Positions 33,740 to 42,786 of a stretch of DNA of 44,120 nt are shown piece after piece. The stretch spans positions 1-44,120 of the forward strand of contig PAOI01000046.1 in NCBI GenBank assembly GCA_002707985.1, written 5' to 3'. The DNA is from Sphingomonas sp. (lineage in GTDB: Bacteria; Pseudomonadota; Alphaproteobacteria; Sphingomonadales; Sphingomonadaceae). Positions within the stretch are counted from its first letter, which is position 1. Every line of letters begins with the position of its first letter. The position numbers and the translations under genes were made by a program. The notes under the pieces are model-generated. The model was not told the DNA's origin, made no database searches, and saw nothing but the letters and a program-made list of their open reading frames with translations.

Positions 33740-34555
33740 ATGAACACACGTGTCGCGCACCATTTATCGATACCGAACTGGGATATCCGCCCCACGGCTC
33801 AGTTCCTCCGCGAACTTGCCCTGTTCTTCGTCGGCGTCATTCCCTTGCCGCATCGCCCGGTGCGCCTTTCGGACGTGCGCAGGCGATGGCGCGAACGGCG
33901 CGGGACCAGCAAGCGCGGCGTTCGCCTGCTGCTGCTGCCGGGCTTTCTCGCGACAGATCATTCGATGCGCCGGTTGCGCTTTCATCTGCGTCGTGCAGGG
34001 TATCGCGCCCATGGCTGGGGTCTCGGCCGCAACGAAGGGGTCGGGCCCGATCTTATGGAACGGGTCGATCGTCGTGTTCGCGCCCTGTCACGCAGCGATG
34101 AGCGGCTGGTGCTGATCGGCTGGTCGCTCGGCGGGCTGATCGCGCGCGAATATGCCAAGCAGGCGCCGGATCGGGTTGCGGCGGTAATCACCATGGGAAG
34201 TCCGTTCGGCGCGGATATCCGCACGACGTTCATCTGGCGCTTCTACAACTGGATGACGCGCAATCGCGAGGTTCGACCGTTCGAGCCCGAGCAGCTTGCG
34301 GAAAAGCCCCCCGTTCCGACGATCGCGCTCTGGTCCCCCTGCGACGGTCTGATCCCCAGCGTGGCGGCGCGTGGCGAATCGCCGCACGTCGACGGATGTA
34401 TTCGCGTTCAGTGCGCACACATGACCTATCCCACCGATCGCACCACGATCGACGCAGTGGTCGATACAGTGGACGCGATTGCCGAAGGGGCCCTGCACCG
34501 CGTGGTCGATACGGTCGAACCCGAACCGCAGATAGAGGCGCCGCTCGCTGCCTGA
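33740..34555 (+). CDS. Alpha/beta hydrolase
   Basis: A 271-aa protein with the alpha/beta hydrolase nucleophile elbow GWSLGGLIAREYAKQAP (Ser in GWSLG). LLLLPGFLATDHSMRRLRFHLRRAGY gives the first strand and oxyanion region, and WSPCDGLIP and QCAHMTYP likely carry the acid and His. Such triacylglycerol-lipase-like or esterase proteins act on lipids or esters. ATG at 33740 is preferred; a GTG at 33719 is possible. No signal peptide is clear. Confidence 0.85.
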   Translation: MNTRVAHHLSIPNWDIRPTAQFLRELALFFVGVIPLPHRPVRLSDVRRRWRERRGTSKRGVRLLLLPGFLATDHSMRRLRFHLRRAGYRAHGWGLGRNEGVGPDLMERVDRRVRALSRSDERLVLIGWSLGGLIAREYAKQAPDRVAAVITMGSPFGADIRTTFIWRFYNWMTRNREVRPFEPEQLAEKPPVPTIALWSPCDGLIPSVAARGESPHVDGCIRVQCAHMTYPTDRTTIDAVVDTVDAIAEGALHRVVDTVEPEPQIEAPLAA

Positions 34556-34659
34556 CACTGGGCTTTCCCATCCATCGTTCAGCTTCCCGCTAGCCTCTCC
34601 CGGCCACAGCGCGTAAACTCGTGCCGATTTCCGGTGCGGGAGGCCGGGGGAGGGACTCG

Positions 34660-35235
34660 ATGAGTTTGACTGCGCTCGACATTCTCGTGCTGCTCGCGAT
34701 CGGCGCTTCGGCGATCCTTGGTTTTATGCGCGGGTTCGTGACCGAAGTGCTCGCGTTGCTCGCCTGGGTACTGATCGTGATCGCGATCCGCATGTTCCAT
34801 ACGCCGCTTGCCGAAACGCTGACGCCGACGGTGGGCACCGTTCAGGGCGCGGCGGTCCTGTCGTTCGCGATCATCGCGGGTGTCACCTATTTCGGCGGGC
34901 GGATCATCGCCAATGCCGTGGGCGCACGCACCCGCGACAGTTTTCTGGGCCCGATCGATCGGGTGCTGGGGCTGGGGTTCGGGGCGCTAAAGGGGCTGAT
35001 TCTGGTCAGCCTCGCCTTTTTGTTGCTGATGCTGGTGATCGATACGGTGCGCGGCGGTCCCGCCAAACGCCCCGAATGGGTGACGGCATCGACGGTCTAT
35101 CCGCTACTCAACGCCAGCAGCGCGGCAATCGCAGATTTCGTCGACAAGCGCCGCCGGGGAGAGCCGGTATTCGGATCGCCGACCGATGACGAAAATATCA
35201 TCCGCCTCGACGAAAACGGAAACATGATCTCCTGA
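34660..35235 (+). CDS. cvpA: CvpA family membrane protein
   Basis: A 191-aa inner-membrane protein with four hydrophobic segments, the CvpA core LDILVLLAIGASAILGFMRGFVTEVLALLAW, and VGARTRDSFLGPIDRVLGLGFGALKGLILV. GGGGGAGGGA precedes the ATG closely. CvpA is needed for colicin V release in E. coli and affects envelope stability; its molecular role is unclear. The C-terminal 35 residues are charged and probably cytoplasmic. Confidence 0.93.
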   Translation: MSLTALDILVLLAIGASAILGFMRGFVTEVLALLAWVLIVIAIRMFHTPLAETLTPTVGTVQGAAVLSFAIIAGVTYFGGRIIANAVGARTRDSFLGPIDRVLGLGFGALKGLILVSLAFLLLMLVIDTVRGGPAKRPEWVTASTVYPLLNASSAAIADFVDKRRRGEPVFGSPTDDENIIRLDENGNMIS

Positions 35236-35277
35236 ACGCCGCAACAGCGCGCGGGACTTCCGAAAAGGGCGGGAATT

Positions 35278-35514
35278 CTATTGCCGAGCGCTACGCACAC
35301 AATGCGTGTGCGGACATGCAAGCGCATCGGCAAGCGATTGATCGAGTTTCCGGCGCTGATCCTCGCCCATCGGTGTTTCCATGGCGGCGTCGTCCAGGAT
35401 CCTGCGCAGCTCGGCGCATCGGGGGATCGAATAATGCTCGGAATCCCGGAAAGACCGGGTGTCCGCAATGGCTTGTCTGAGCAACTTCATCTGTTCGCGA
35501 ACGACCGCTTTCAT
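35278..35514 (-). CDS. Small protein of unknown function
   Basis: A 78-aa reading (MKAVVREQMKLLRQAIADTRSFRDSEHYSIPRCAELRRILDDAAME) with helical, charged composition and a C-terminal His/Cys stretch. It has no recognised family and no clear ribosome site; an internal ATG eight codons on (MKLLRQ) is possible. It lies alone between cvpA and the IscU-like gene on the opposite strand. The plus-strand reading over the same DNA is less protein-like. Confidence 0.45.
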   Translation of the reverse strand: MKAVVREQMKLLRQAIADTRSFRDSEHYSIPRCAELRRILDDAAMETPMGEDQRRKLDQSLADALACPHTHCVRSARQ

Positions 35515-35690
35515 CGATGGAACTCGCTAAAATATATTTACCATGTTTCCTTTTATAGAGGCGGATCGGGCAAAGGATAGGGAAAGCGCGCATCGGCGTG
35601 CGCGGGCCATGGCGCGCCGGATCGATGCAGATCGCCCGCCCGATGTTTTGGGGGCTCGCATCGCGAAGAGAATGGCCTAAATACCGGCGG

Positions 35691-36128
35691 GTGAATGCGC
35701 CTCTCTATAACACCGAAATCCTGCGGCTTGCCGCGTCGGTCCCGTACCAGCAGCGGCTCTCGGCGCCGATGGCCTCGGTCGAGAAACGATCGCCTGTCTG
35801 CGGCAGCCGGGTGACGGTGGACGTCGATGTCGATGACAGCGGGCGCGTCAGCGCGATCGGCATGTTGGTACGCGCCTGTGCGCTGGGTCAGGCATCGGCT
35901 TCGCTGATGGCGGCCGAGGCGCTGGGCAAGACGGCCGGCGAACTCGCGCTGGCGCGCGACCAGTTGGCGCAATGGCTGGGCGGCGAACGCAGCGCGGTCC
36001 CGGACTGGCCCGGGCTGGAGATATTCACTCCGGCATTGCCGCATAGCGCGCGCCACCCGTCGATCCGGCTCGGTTTCGAGGCAGTGGCCGAAGCTGCCGC
36101 ACTGGCCGCTGCAAAGGTCACCGGCTGA
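35691..36128 (+). CDS. IscU-like iron-sulfur cluster scaffold protein
   Basis: About 145 residues from GTG at 35691 (VNAPLYNTEILRLAASVP). It has the IscU/NifU-N fold with Cys37 in SPVCGSRVTVDVDVDDSGRV and Cys63 in VRACALGQASASLMAAEALGK. The third canonical Cys is absent; the matching region reads HSARHPSIRLGF. The family holds nascent Fe-S clusters, and this divergent branch may have a different role. The stop overlaps the antiporter ATG (TGATG), so the two are coupled. Upstream in-frame codons would add low-complexity residues. Confidence 0.85.
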   Translation: MNAPLYNTEILRLAASVPYQQRLSAPMASVEKRSPVCGSRVTVDVDVDDSGRVSAIGMLVRACALGQASASLMAAEALGKTAGELALARDQLAQWLGGERSAVPDWPGLEIFTPALPHSARHPSIRLGFEAVAEAAALAAAKVTG

Positions 36129-37906
36129 TGGAGGGGCATGCCGGCACCGCGCTGCTCACCGATGCCGCGCCGATCCTGGGCTTTGCGCTGCTGTTCGTAC
36201 TGTTGTTCCGCAAGTTCGGGCTGGGTGCGACGCTGGGCTATCTGGTCGCCGGCGCGGTGGTGGGGCCTCAGGTCCTGGGCATCGTCGGCGATGCCGAGGA
36301 CAAGATGGGCATCGCCGAACTCGGTATCGCGCTGCTGCTGTTCCTCGTCGGGCTGGAGCTGAGCCCGGGACGCCTCTGGCGGATGCGCAACGATATTTTC
36401 GGCTTCGGGCTGGCACAGGTGGTGCTCTGCGGACTCGTGCTGACGGCGATCGTCGGGTTCGGGACGCAGTTCAGCTGGGCGGCGGCGATTGCATTGGGTC
36501 TGCCGCTGGCGCTGTCTTCGACGGCGCAGGTGTTGCCGATGCTCCAATCGGCCGGGCGGTTGCGTACGCCGGTGGGGGAGCGCGCCTTTTCGATCCTGTT
36601 GTTTCAGGACATTTCGATCGTCCCGCTGATCACGATCATCGCCGCGCTTTCGCGCAATCCGGCCGATGCCGCGGGCCCTCCGGGCTGGTTGCTCGCTCTC
36701 TACACAGTCGGGGCGGTAGTGGGGCTGGTGCTGGCCGGGCGCTATCTGCTCCGCCCGATGTTCCGCCTGATCGGCAATCTGGGCGAGCGGGAAATGTTCG
36801 TCTTTGCCGGGCTGTTCACCGTGATCGCAGCGGCGGCGGTAATGCAGGCGCTGGGCCTGTCGATCGCACTGGGCGCCTTCATCGCGGGCGTGATGCTTGC
36901 CGACACACCCTATCGCCATGAGCTTGAAGCCGATGTCGAGCCGTTCCGATCGATCCTGATCGGCCTGTTCTTTGTGGCGGTCGGCATGACGCTGGACCTG
37001 CACGCGATTGCCGAGCGACCCTTGTTCGTCATCGGCATGGCGACCGCGCTGATCATCTCCAAGACGGCGGTCATCACGCTGCTTGCCCGCCTTTCCTCGC
37101 TGCCATGGCGACAGGCGTTCGCGGTGGGACTGTTGCTGAGCCAGGGCGGCGAGTTCGGCTTCGTGCTCTTCGCGCAGGCGCAGAATGCGTTCCTTATCGA
37201 AAATTCCGCCGCGAGCCTGTTCGGCGCGATCGTCACGCTGTCGATGGCGACGACGCCGTTCCTGATGATGGCGACCAAGCGATTGCGTGCCGAGCCCGAG
37301 CCGGTCGCCGAAGGGCTGGACGCCCCGCAACCGGACGGCGCCAGTGCGATTATCGTCGGCTATGGCCGGTTCGGGCAGACGGTCGCGCAGATGCTGCTGG
37401 GTCAGGGGCTGACGATCACGCTGATCGATCGCGATGTCGAAATGATCGAAACCGCCGGCACCTTTGGCATGAAGGTTTATTATGGCGACGGCACGCGGCT
37501 GGATATCCTGCGACAGGCCGGAGCGCATGAGGCGCAGCTGATCTGTTTCTGCATCGACGGCGATCCTTTCGAAGCGGAAATGCTGCATGGCGTGCGCAAT
37601 GCCTTTCCCGACGCGACGATCTTCGTCCGCGTCTATGACCGGCGCAGCATCATGAAGATACGCGGCGCGCCGATCGCCGGCGCGGTGCGCGAAGTGTTCG
37701 AATCGGCGATCGTGATGGCGCGCCAGGCGATGCAGTCGGTCGGCGTCGACGAGGCCGAAATCGCACGAACCGAAGGCGAATATCGCGATCGCGACAAGGA
37801 CAGGCTGAAGGCACAGAAAGAAAGCGGCGACATCCGCGCCGCACGCGACCGCATGTTCACGCACGCCACGCCCGCCGCGGCAGTACGCGCAGCGGAGAAG
37901 GAATGA
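36128..37906 (+). CDS. CPA2 cation:proton antiporter (Kef-type) with RCK domain
   Basis: A 592-aa inner-membrane transporter. Residues about 10-385 form the Na/H-exchanger fold with twelve or so helices (LGATLGYLVAGAVVGPQVLG; LALSSTAQVLPML; LGAFIAGVMLADTPYRHELEADVEPFR). Residues about 405-530 form a TrkA-N/RCK domain with the NAD motif IIVGYGRFGQTVAQ. The C-terminal tail is charged. Kef-type proteins release K+ and acidify the cytoplasm, often under redox or glutathione-adduct control. No KefF/KefG partner is near, but an IscU-like gene is joined upstream. Confidence 0.93.
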   Translation: MEGHAGTALLTDAAPILGFALLFVLLFRKFGLGATLGYLVAGAVVGPQVLGIVGDAEDKMGIAELGIALLLFLVGLELSPGRLWRMRNDIFGFGLAQVVLCGLVLTAIVGFGTQFSWAAAIALGLPLALSSTAQVLPMLQSAGRLRTPVGERAFSILLFQDISIVPLITIIAALSRNPADAAGPPGWLLALYTVGAVVGLVLAGRYLLRPMFRLIGNLGEREMFVFAGLFTVIAAAAVMQALGLSIALGAFIAGVMLADTPYRHELEADVEPFRSILIGLFFVAVGMTLDLHAIAERPLFVIGMATALIISKTAVITLLARLSSLPWRQAFAVGLLLSQGGEFGFVLFAQAQNAFLIENSAASLFGAIVTLSMATTPFLMMATKRLRAEPEPVAEGLDAPQPDGASAIIVGYGRFGQTVAQMLLGQGLTITLIDRDVEMIETAGTFGMKVYYGDGTRLDILRQAGAHEAQLICFCIDGDPFEAEMLHGVRNAFPDATIFVRVYDRRSIMKIRGAPIAGAVREVFESAIVMARQAMQSVGVDEAEIARTEGEYRDRDKDRLKAQKESGDIRAARDRMFTHATPAAAVRAAEKE

Positions 37907-38037
37907 AGAACCGCTCCTTTCGCGAGCGGATGGTTTTCGCGCTCGCCGGCTGGGCTATCAGCTTCGCAGCGCTTGCCGTCGCCGGGGCGATGCTGATCGA
38001 TACGCTGCCGCGCCGAGTGGCCGAAATCGGATTTTAG
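37903..38037 (+). CDS. 44-residue single-span membrane protein
   Basis: A short ORF whose ATG overlaps the antiporter stop (ATGA). It encodes a basic N-terminus (MKNRSFRERM) followed by one hydrophobic helix (VFALAGWAISFAALAVAGAML) and a short polar tail ending VAEIGF. Overlap, membrane character and a following gene only nine bases on favour a real small protein, perhaps a companion of the antiporter. No family recognised. Confidence 0.65.
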   Translation: MKNRSFRERMVFALAGWAISFAALAVAGAMLIDTLPRRVAEIGF

Positions 38038-38046
38038 GGGAAGAAC

Positions 38047-38382
38047 ATGAACCGGCTTGTCATCCTTGCCGCGCTGTCGGGCGCGATGGCGGTCGCCGCC
38101 GGGGCGTTCGGTGCGCATGGCGCGAGCGGCGATGCGGCGGAATGGCTGCGCACCGGCGGTCAGTATCAGCTGGTCCACGCCGTCGCCGCGCTGATCGCGG
38201 CGCAAATGGGCTTTCGCGCCCCAGGCTGGCTGTTCGTGGTCGGCGCGCTGATCTTTGCCGGGACGCTGTATCTGATGGCGCTGGGGCTGCCGCGCTGGCT
38301 GGGCGCTATCACGCCGATCGGCGGTACGGCCTTGATCGCCGGCTGGCTGTGGCTGGCGTGGAGCGCAATTCGCAGCGGCTGA
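38047..38382 (+). CDS. DUF423 membrane protein (YgdD-like)
   Basis: A 111-aa protein with four hydrophobic segments and the DUF423 opening AALSGAMAVAAGAFGAHG. The family is widespread in bacteria, with no settled function. It starts nine bases after the small ORF, likely in one unit with the antiporter. Confidence 0.92.
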   Translation: MNRLVILAALSGAMAVAAGAFGAHGASGDAAEWLRTGGQYQLVHAVAALIAAQMGFRAPGWLFVVGALIFAGTLYLMALGLPRWLGAITPIGGTALIAGWLWLAWSAIRSG

Positions 38383-38386
38383 GCGC

Positions 38387-39067
38387 TCAGGCGAAGATAT
38401 AGCGGCAGCTGTCGGGCCGGGGCGGGGCGGCTGCGCTCAGAAACATGCCGTCGAGGATCAGCCTGCCGTCCGCGTCGAAATAGGCCGAGCCCCAAAGGTC
38501 GAGCGCGTCGGGTACCATATTGCCGCCCGTCACCGTCAGCGCGAGCGCGCCGGTCGTCGGGTTATAGATATAGCGGCCCCAATAATCCTGATAGCTTTCG
38601 AACGGCTGATAGGTGACCGAAAAGCTGCCGTCGTCGCGGAATATCAGTTCGCCGATAGGCTGGCCGCCCTCGCAATTTTCGATGGCCTGCTGGCGCCTGC
38701 CGCCGGTCAGTACCTTTTCCTCCGGCCCGACAATCAGCACCGAAGCGGCGCTCCGCTCATTCCGGTGATTGGTGTAGCTGATCGTGATCCGCGTGCCGGG
38801 GACTGCGTCGCTGCGGATATGAAGCTGCCGTGTTTCGGCATCGATTTCCGCCATGTCGGGATCGCTGACTTCCCATTGCGTCACGCAATCTGCGGGGATG
38901 TCGACCCAGTGATAGGAAACCCCCGCCTGAGGCTGGAGCGACAGCGTCGCGCCGGGGCGGGCGGGCATTTCGGGAATGCGCAGCCAATAGCTCCAGTCGT
39001 CGGGCAATTCGCAGGTCGCGGCGGACGACGCAGCGTGGATCCCGATCGCAAGCAAAATGGTCAGCAT
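38387..39067 (-). CDS. Exported protein of unknown function
   Basis: A 226-aa protein with a signal peptide (MLTILLAIGIHAASSAA). The N-terminal part looks Ig-like (LSLQPQAGVSYHWVDIPADCVTQWEVSDPDMAEIDAETRQLHI), and the C-terminal part has FRDDGSFSVTYQPFESYQDYWGRYIYNPTTGALALTVTGGN. Cysteines are C19, one in the first part and two in the second. It is 92 bases downstream of the M1 peptidase on the same strand. No family recognised. Confidence 0.75.
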   Translation of the reverse strand: MLTILLAIGIHAASSAATCELPDDWSYWLRIPEMPARPGATLSLQPQAGVSYHWVDIPADCVTQWEVSDPDMAEIDAETRQLHIRSDAVPGTRITISYTNHRNERSAASVLIVGPEEKVLTGGRRQQAIENCEGGQPIGELIFRDDGSFSVTYQPFESYQDYWGRYIYNPTTGALALTVTGGNMVPDALDLWGSAYFDADGRLILDGMFLSAAAPPRPDSCRYIFA

Positions 39068-39159
39068 GGCAATTCCCCCCGGTTATTGCGGTTCCGCCAT
39101 CGCGGTCTCCGGGATCGGGGCTGAACGATCGATGACCGCGCCCCGACCCCGTCGAAACG

Positions 39160-41100
39160 CTATTGCGCGCTGCCGCTCACGATCCGCGCGATCTGTGCCG
39201 CCGTAGTCGGGTGATAGGTCGCTTTCGACTTTTCGAACACGTCTGCGGCGATTTTCGCGCCCCATTCCCCCTGCGCCATCAGCCCGGCGTACAGCGGACG
39301 GATCAGCAGCCCGCGACCGACCTGACCGGCAAATTCATAGAGTGCGGGCAGGGCCGGTTCGTAGCGATTGGCGATCGCCAGCTCGAGCCATGCCGAACGC
39401 ACATAGGCGTTGGTCGATTTGGAAAGGCTGAGCGTGTCATCCAGCTCGGCAAGCCGGGCTTCGGGCAATGCGCGCGGCAGTCCGTTGAGGAAGCGCAGCC
39501 ATTCCTGCGTGCTCCATCCGTCGGTGTCGATTGCCGACACTGAAGCGCCGGATTTGAACGCCTCCAGATCGGCGTCGATTTGCGCCAGCGTTGCCGATTC
39601 GATGTGTAGCGCATTGTCGGGCAGGCCGGGCTGATAGGCCCATTGGTCGAGCTTCAGCTTTGCTTCCAGCGCTTCGTCCCCCTGAATCAGATGCTCGCGA
39701 ATGTCGGCAAGGAAGCCGGCAGTCGTCTGCGGCTGAAAGGCGTGACGATCGAAATAGCCCTCCAGATAGGCGTCGAACCGTTCGCGCCCGACCGTATGTT
39801 CGATCATCCGCAGGAAATTCGATCCCTTGAAATAATCGAGCTGGCCGAATGTTTCGCCCGGATCGCCGTGCAACCGCGTGCTCGGTGCATCGTTGCCGCC
39901 GGCGGCCTTGATGTCGCGCTCCATCCCGTCCCAGTCGAGATCCGAATACATCGCAGCGCGCTCGGGCCCGTAGAGCGCTTCCATGATGCGGTTTTCGAAA
40001 TAGGTGGTGAAGCCTTCGTTGAGCCAGCTGTCCGACCAGGTCGCGTTGGTGACGAGATTGCCCGACCAGCTATGCGCCAGTTCGTGCGCGACGACATCGG
40101 TGTTCGAACGGTCGCCGGTCAGCAACGTCGGCGTAAGGAAGGTGAGGGTGGGGTTTTCCATCCCGCCATAGGGGAAGCTCGGCGGCAGCAGCAGCATGTC
40201 GTACCGACCCCAGCGATAGGGGCCGTAGAGCGATTCCGCCGCATCCACCATCTTCTCGACATCGGCGAATTCATAGACTGCCTTGTCGAGCATTTCCGGC
40301 TCGGTCCACACGCCGGTGCGCGGGCCGAGTTCGCGGAACTCCAGATTTCCGACCGCCATTGCGATCAGATAGGGCGGGACCGGATTGTCCATCACGAAAT
40401 GGAAGCTGCGATGGCCGTCGCCTGCCGGAACGCCTTCGGGCGTCATGCGGTCGCCGCTCATCACTGCGACCAGATCCGCGGGCACGGTGATCGTCGCGTC
40501 CCAGGTCTGGCGGATGCCGGGCGAATCCTGAGTGGGAATCCAGCTGCGATTCTCGATCGCCTGGCCCTGACTGAACAGATAGGGGTGCGCCTTGCCGGCA
40601 GTCAGTTCGGGCGGCAGCCATTGCAGCGCACTCGCGCCCGGCGCCGAGCGATAGCGAATGCGGATGACACGCAAATTGGGTTGCGGATCGCTGGCTCTGC
40701 TGATCGCCGCATCTGCGCGGGGCAGGGCGATGACCAGCGGAGCGCCGATATTCGGGGACGCGTCGCCGACATGCCATTCCAGCGGCGCGCCTTCGACATC
40801 GGTAATGCTTTCGATCACCAGCCCGGCATCGTCGAGAATAACCTGCTTCGCGCCCTGCGCGAAAATCACTTCCAGCGTCGCTGTGCCGCGCATTTCCTTC
40901 GCTTCGAAGTCGGCGGTCAGATCGAGCGAAACATGGGTGACGCGCGCCTCTTCGGGCTTTGCATGAGTCCAGACGTCCCTCGCTTCGGGAGTGGTCAGGA
41001 CCGGGGCGACGCGCATCTCGGCCGAATCATCCCCGCTTTGCGCAGCGGCGGGCAAAGGGACGAGCGCAAGTAGCGCCAGAAGGGAAAAAAGGGTTCGCAT
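39160..41100 (-). CDS. M1 family aminopeptidase, exported
   Basis: A 646-aa zinc aminopeptidase with a signal peptide (MRTLFSLLALLALVPLPAAAQ). The zinc site is H339-E340-x-x-H343 in VAHELAHSWSGN, with E362 in DSWLNEGFTTYF. The exopeptidase motif is GGMENPTLTF. The C-terminal domain resembles leukotriene A4 hydrolase-type members (length and helical repeats, residues about 480-646). It releases N-terminal residues from peptides, probably in the periplasm. Confidence 0.94.
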   Translation of the reverse strand: MRTLFSLLALLALVPLPAAAQSGDDSAEMRVAPVLTTPEARDVWTHAKPEEARVTHVSLDLTADFEAKEMRGTATLEVIFAQGAKQVILDDAGLVIESITDVEGAPLEWHVGDASPNIGAPLVIALPRADAAISRASDPQPNLRVIRIRYRSAPGASALQWLPPELTAGKAHPYLFSQGQAIENRSWIPTQDSPGIRQTWDATITVPADLVAVMSGDRMTPEGVPAGDGHRSFHFVMDNPVPPYLIAMAVGNLEFRELGPRTGVWTEPEMLDKAVYEFADVEKMVDAAESLYGPYRWGRYDMLLLPPSFPYGGMENPTLTFLTPTLLTGDRSNTDVVAHELAHSWSGNLVTNATWSDSWLNEGFTTYFENRIMEALYGPERAAMYSDLDWDGMERDIKAAGGNDAPSTRLHGDPGETFGQLDYFKGSNFLRMIEHTVGRERFDAYLEGYFDRHAFQPQTTAGFLADIREHLIQGDEALEAKLKLDQWAYQPGLPDNALHIESATLAQIDADLEAFKSGASVSAIDTDGWSTQEWLRFLNGLPRALPEARLAELDDTLSLSKSTNAYVRSAWLELAIANRYEPALPALYEFAGQVGRGLLIRPLYAGLMAQGEWGAKIAADVFEKSKATYHPTTAAQIARIVSGSAQ

Positions 41101-41318
41101 GGCAACTTTCGTGATTGGGTTGCTGAATTGCGCGGCAGGCTAGGGGCATCCGCGTTGCGGGGCAATGTGTGGTGCTGCCGGGGCGGGGTGCGACGTGGTG
41201 GGTTGGACCTGCCGGGCGAAGTTCGATAGGCTTGTGCCTCCGCCGTGGCGCCAATCGGCGTCCCCGGGGCTCGCTTCCCAGGCGCGTCCCTCCCGTGCTC
41301 GCAACAGGAGACCGCACG

Positions 41319-41648
41319 ATGAAGCTCGATCAACAGCAGATCGACACGATCAAGGACAAGACCGGCCTGACCCCTATTCCCGATACGGCAGCCGCCGATT
41401 CCGGGCTGCAGGGGCATTTCGGTGAGAACACCTTCTATCTCGACGCACAGGGCGTCTATGTGTTCGAAGAACTCGAAACCCGCGAAGATGGCGCGCAGGC
41501 CGTCGTTGCGCCGGGTGAAGGCAATGGCGATTCGGTCACCGCGATTCAGATCGCTGCCGTCGAACGCGGCGAAGGCGATGACCAAGCGGTTACGGTCCGC
41601 TCGATCCAGCCGCAGGCGACGACGCTGAAGGTAGAACTGGCGGCGTAA
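41319..41648 (+). CDS. Small acidic protein of unknown function
   Basis: A 109-aa acidic protein (MKLDQQQIDTIKDKTGLTPI, then YLDAQGVYVFEELETREDGAQ, and VRSIQPQATTLKVELAA). AGGAG precedes the ATG by nine bases. No signal peptide or membrane helix. Codon use and composition are those of a real gene; upstream in-frame codons read into low-complexity sequence. Convergent with aroB. Not recognised. Confidence 0.75.
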   Translation: MKLDQQQIDTIKDKTGLTPIPDTAAADSGLQGHFGENTFYLDAQGVYVFEELETREDGAQAVVAPGEGNGDSVTAIQIAAVERGEGDDQAVTVRSIQPQATTLKVELAA

Positions 41649-41679
41649 GCCTCCTGCGATCCGACCAATGCGCTGCGAC

Positions 41680-42786
41680 CTAGGCCGGCACCTGCTGCCG
41701 GTCGAGGAACGCCGCCACGTCGTTCAGCGATACGGTCTTGTCGAGATAGCTCTGCCCGATCCCGCGCGCGAGCAGGAAGGGCAGGGTGCCGGCATCCATT
41801 TTCTTGTCGTGCAGCATATGCGCGACCAGCGTTTCGCCGCCTGCTGCGATTCCTGCCGAGGCGAGATCGTGCGGCAGGCCGGTGTCGCGCAGATGCGCGG
41901 CGACGCGATCGGCATCCGCCGCCGGGCAAAGGCCCTGAGCAACCGAAAAGCCGAACGCCAGTGCCATGCCCGCCGCCACGCCTTCGCCATGGAGAAGTTT
42001 GTCGGAAAAACCGGTTTCCGCTTCCAGTGCATGGCCGAATGTATGGCCCAGGTTGAGCAGGGCGCGCTTGCCGGTCGTCTCGCGCTCATCCTCGGCGACG
42101 ATACGCGCCTTGGCGGTTACCGATCGGGCAATCGCATATTCGCGCGCCGCCGGGTCGCCGGCCAGCAACGCCGCGCCGTTCCTTTCGCACCAGGCGAAAA
42201 ATTCCGGATCGTCGATCAGGCCGTATTTCACGACTTCGGCATAGCCGGCGCGCAGTTCGCGCGCGCCCAGCGTATCGAGCACTTGCGGGTCGATCAGCAC
42301 CATCGCGGGCTGATGGAACGCGCCGATCAGATTCTTGCCGGCACGGCTGTTGATCGCGGTCTTGCCGCCGACCGAACTGTCGACCTGCGCCAGCAGCGTG
42401 GTGGGAATCTGGATGAAGCCGCATCCGCGCTTCAGGATCGACGTCGCGAAGCCGACCAGATCGCCGATCACGCCGCCGCCCAATGCGATCACATGATCGC
42501 CCCGCTCTATCCCCAGATCGAGCAGCCGGTCGGTCAGCGCCTCCAGCTGCGCCCAGCTTTTGGTCGCTTCGCCGGGCGGCAAGATGATCGCTTCGCTGGC
42601 GATCCCGGCCTTTTCCATACTCGCCTGCAACATGGCGAGATGCGGGCGGACATTCTCGTCGGAAACGATCGCCATCGTTCGCCCGCGCGAAAAGGGTGCG
42701 AGTATCTCACCGGCACGGGCCAGCAACCCGGCTTCGATCCGAATGTCATAACTGCGCGCGCCCAGCGCGACGGGGACGATGGTCAC
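41680..42786 (-). CDS. aroB: 3-dehydroquinate synthase
   Basis: A 368-aa enzyme of the shikimate pathway that makes 3-dehydroquinate from DAHP using NAD and a divalent metal. The core GDHVIALGGGVIGDLVGFATSILKRG and IPTTLLAQVDSSVGGKTAINSRAGKNLIGAFHQP are typical; LNLGHTFGHALE supplies a metal-binding His. The start is a GTG at 42786 that overlaps the aroK stop (GTGA), so the two are translationally coupled. Confidence 0.97.
   Translation of the reverse strand: MTIVPVALGARSYDIRIEAGLLARAGEILAPFSRGRTMAIVSDENVRPHLAMLQASMEKAGIASEAIILPPGEATKSWAQLEALTDRLLDLGIERGDHVIALGGGVIGDLVGFATSILKRGCGFIQIPTTLLAQVDSSVGGKTAINSRAGKNLIGAFHQPAMVLIDPQVLDTLGARELRAGYAEVVKYGLIDDPEFFAWCERNGAALLAGDPAAREYAIARSVTAKARIVAEDERETTGKRALLNLGHTFGHALEAETGFSDKLLHGEGVAAGMALAFGFSVAQGLCPAADADRVAAHLRDTGLPHDLASAGIAAGGETLVAHMLHDKKMDAGTLPFLLARGIGQSYLDKTVSLNDVAAFLDRQQVPA

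Noticed and set aside
35888..37864. A 658-codon minus-strand open frame
   Set aside because: Antisense to the Kef-type antiporter; highly charged low-complexity product with no fold signature.
39643..41073. A 476-codon plus-strand open frame
   Set aside because: Antisense to the M1 peptidase, whose motifs are all intact; the plus-strand product has no recognisable features.
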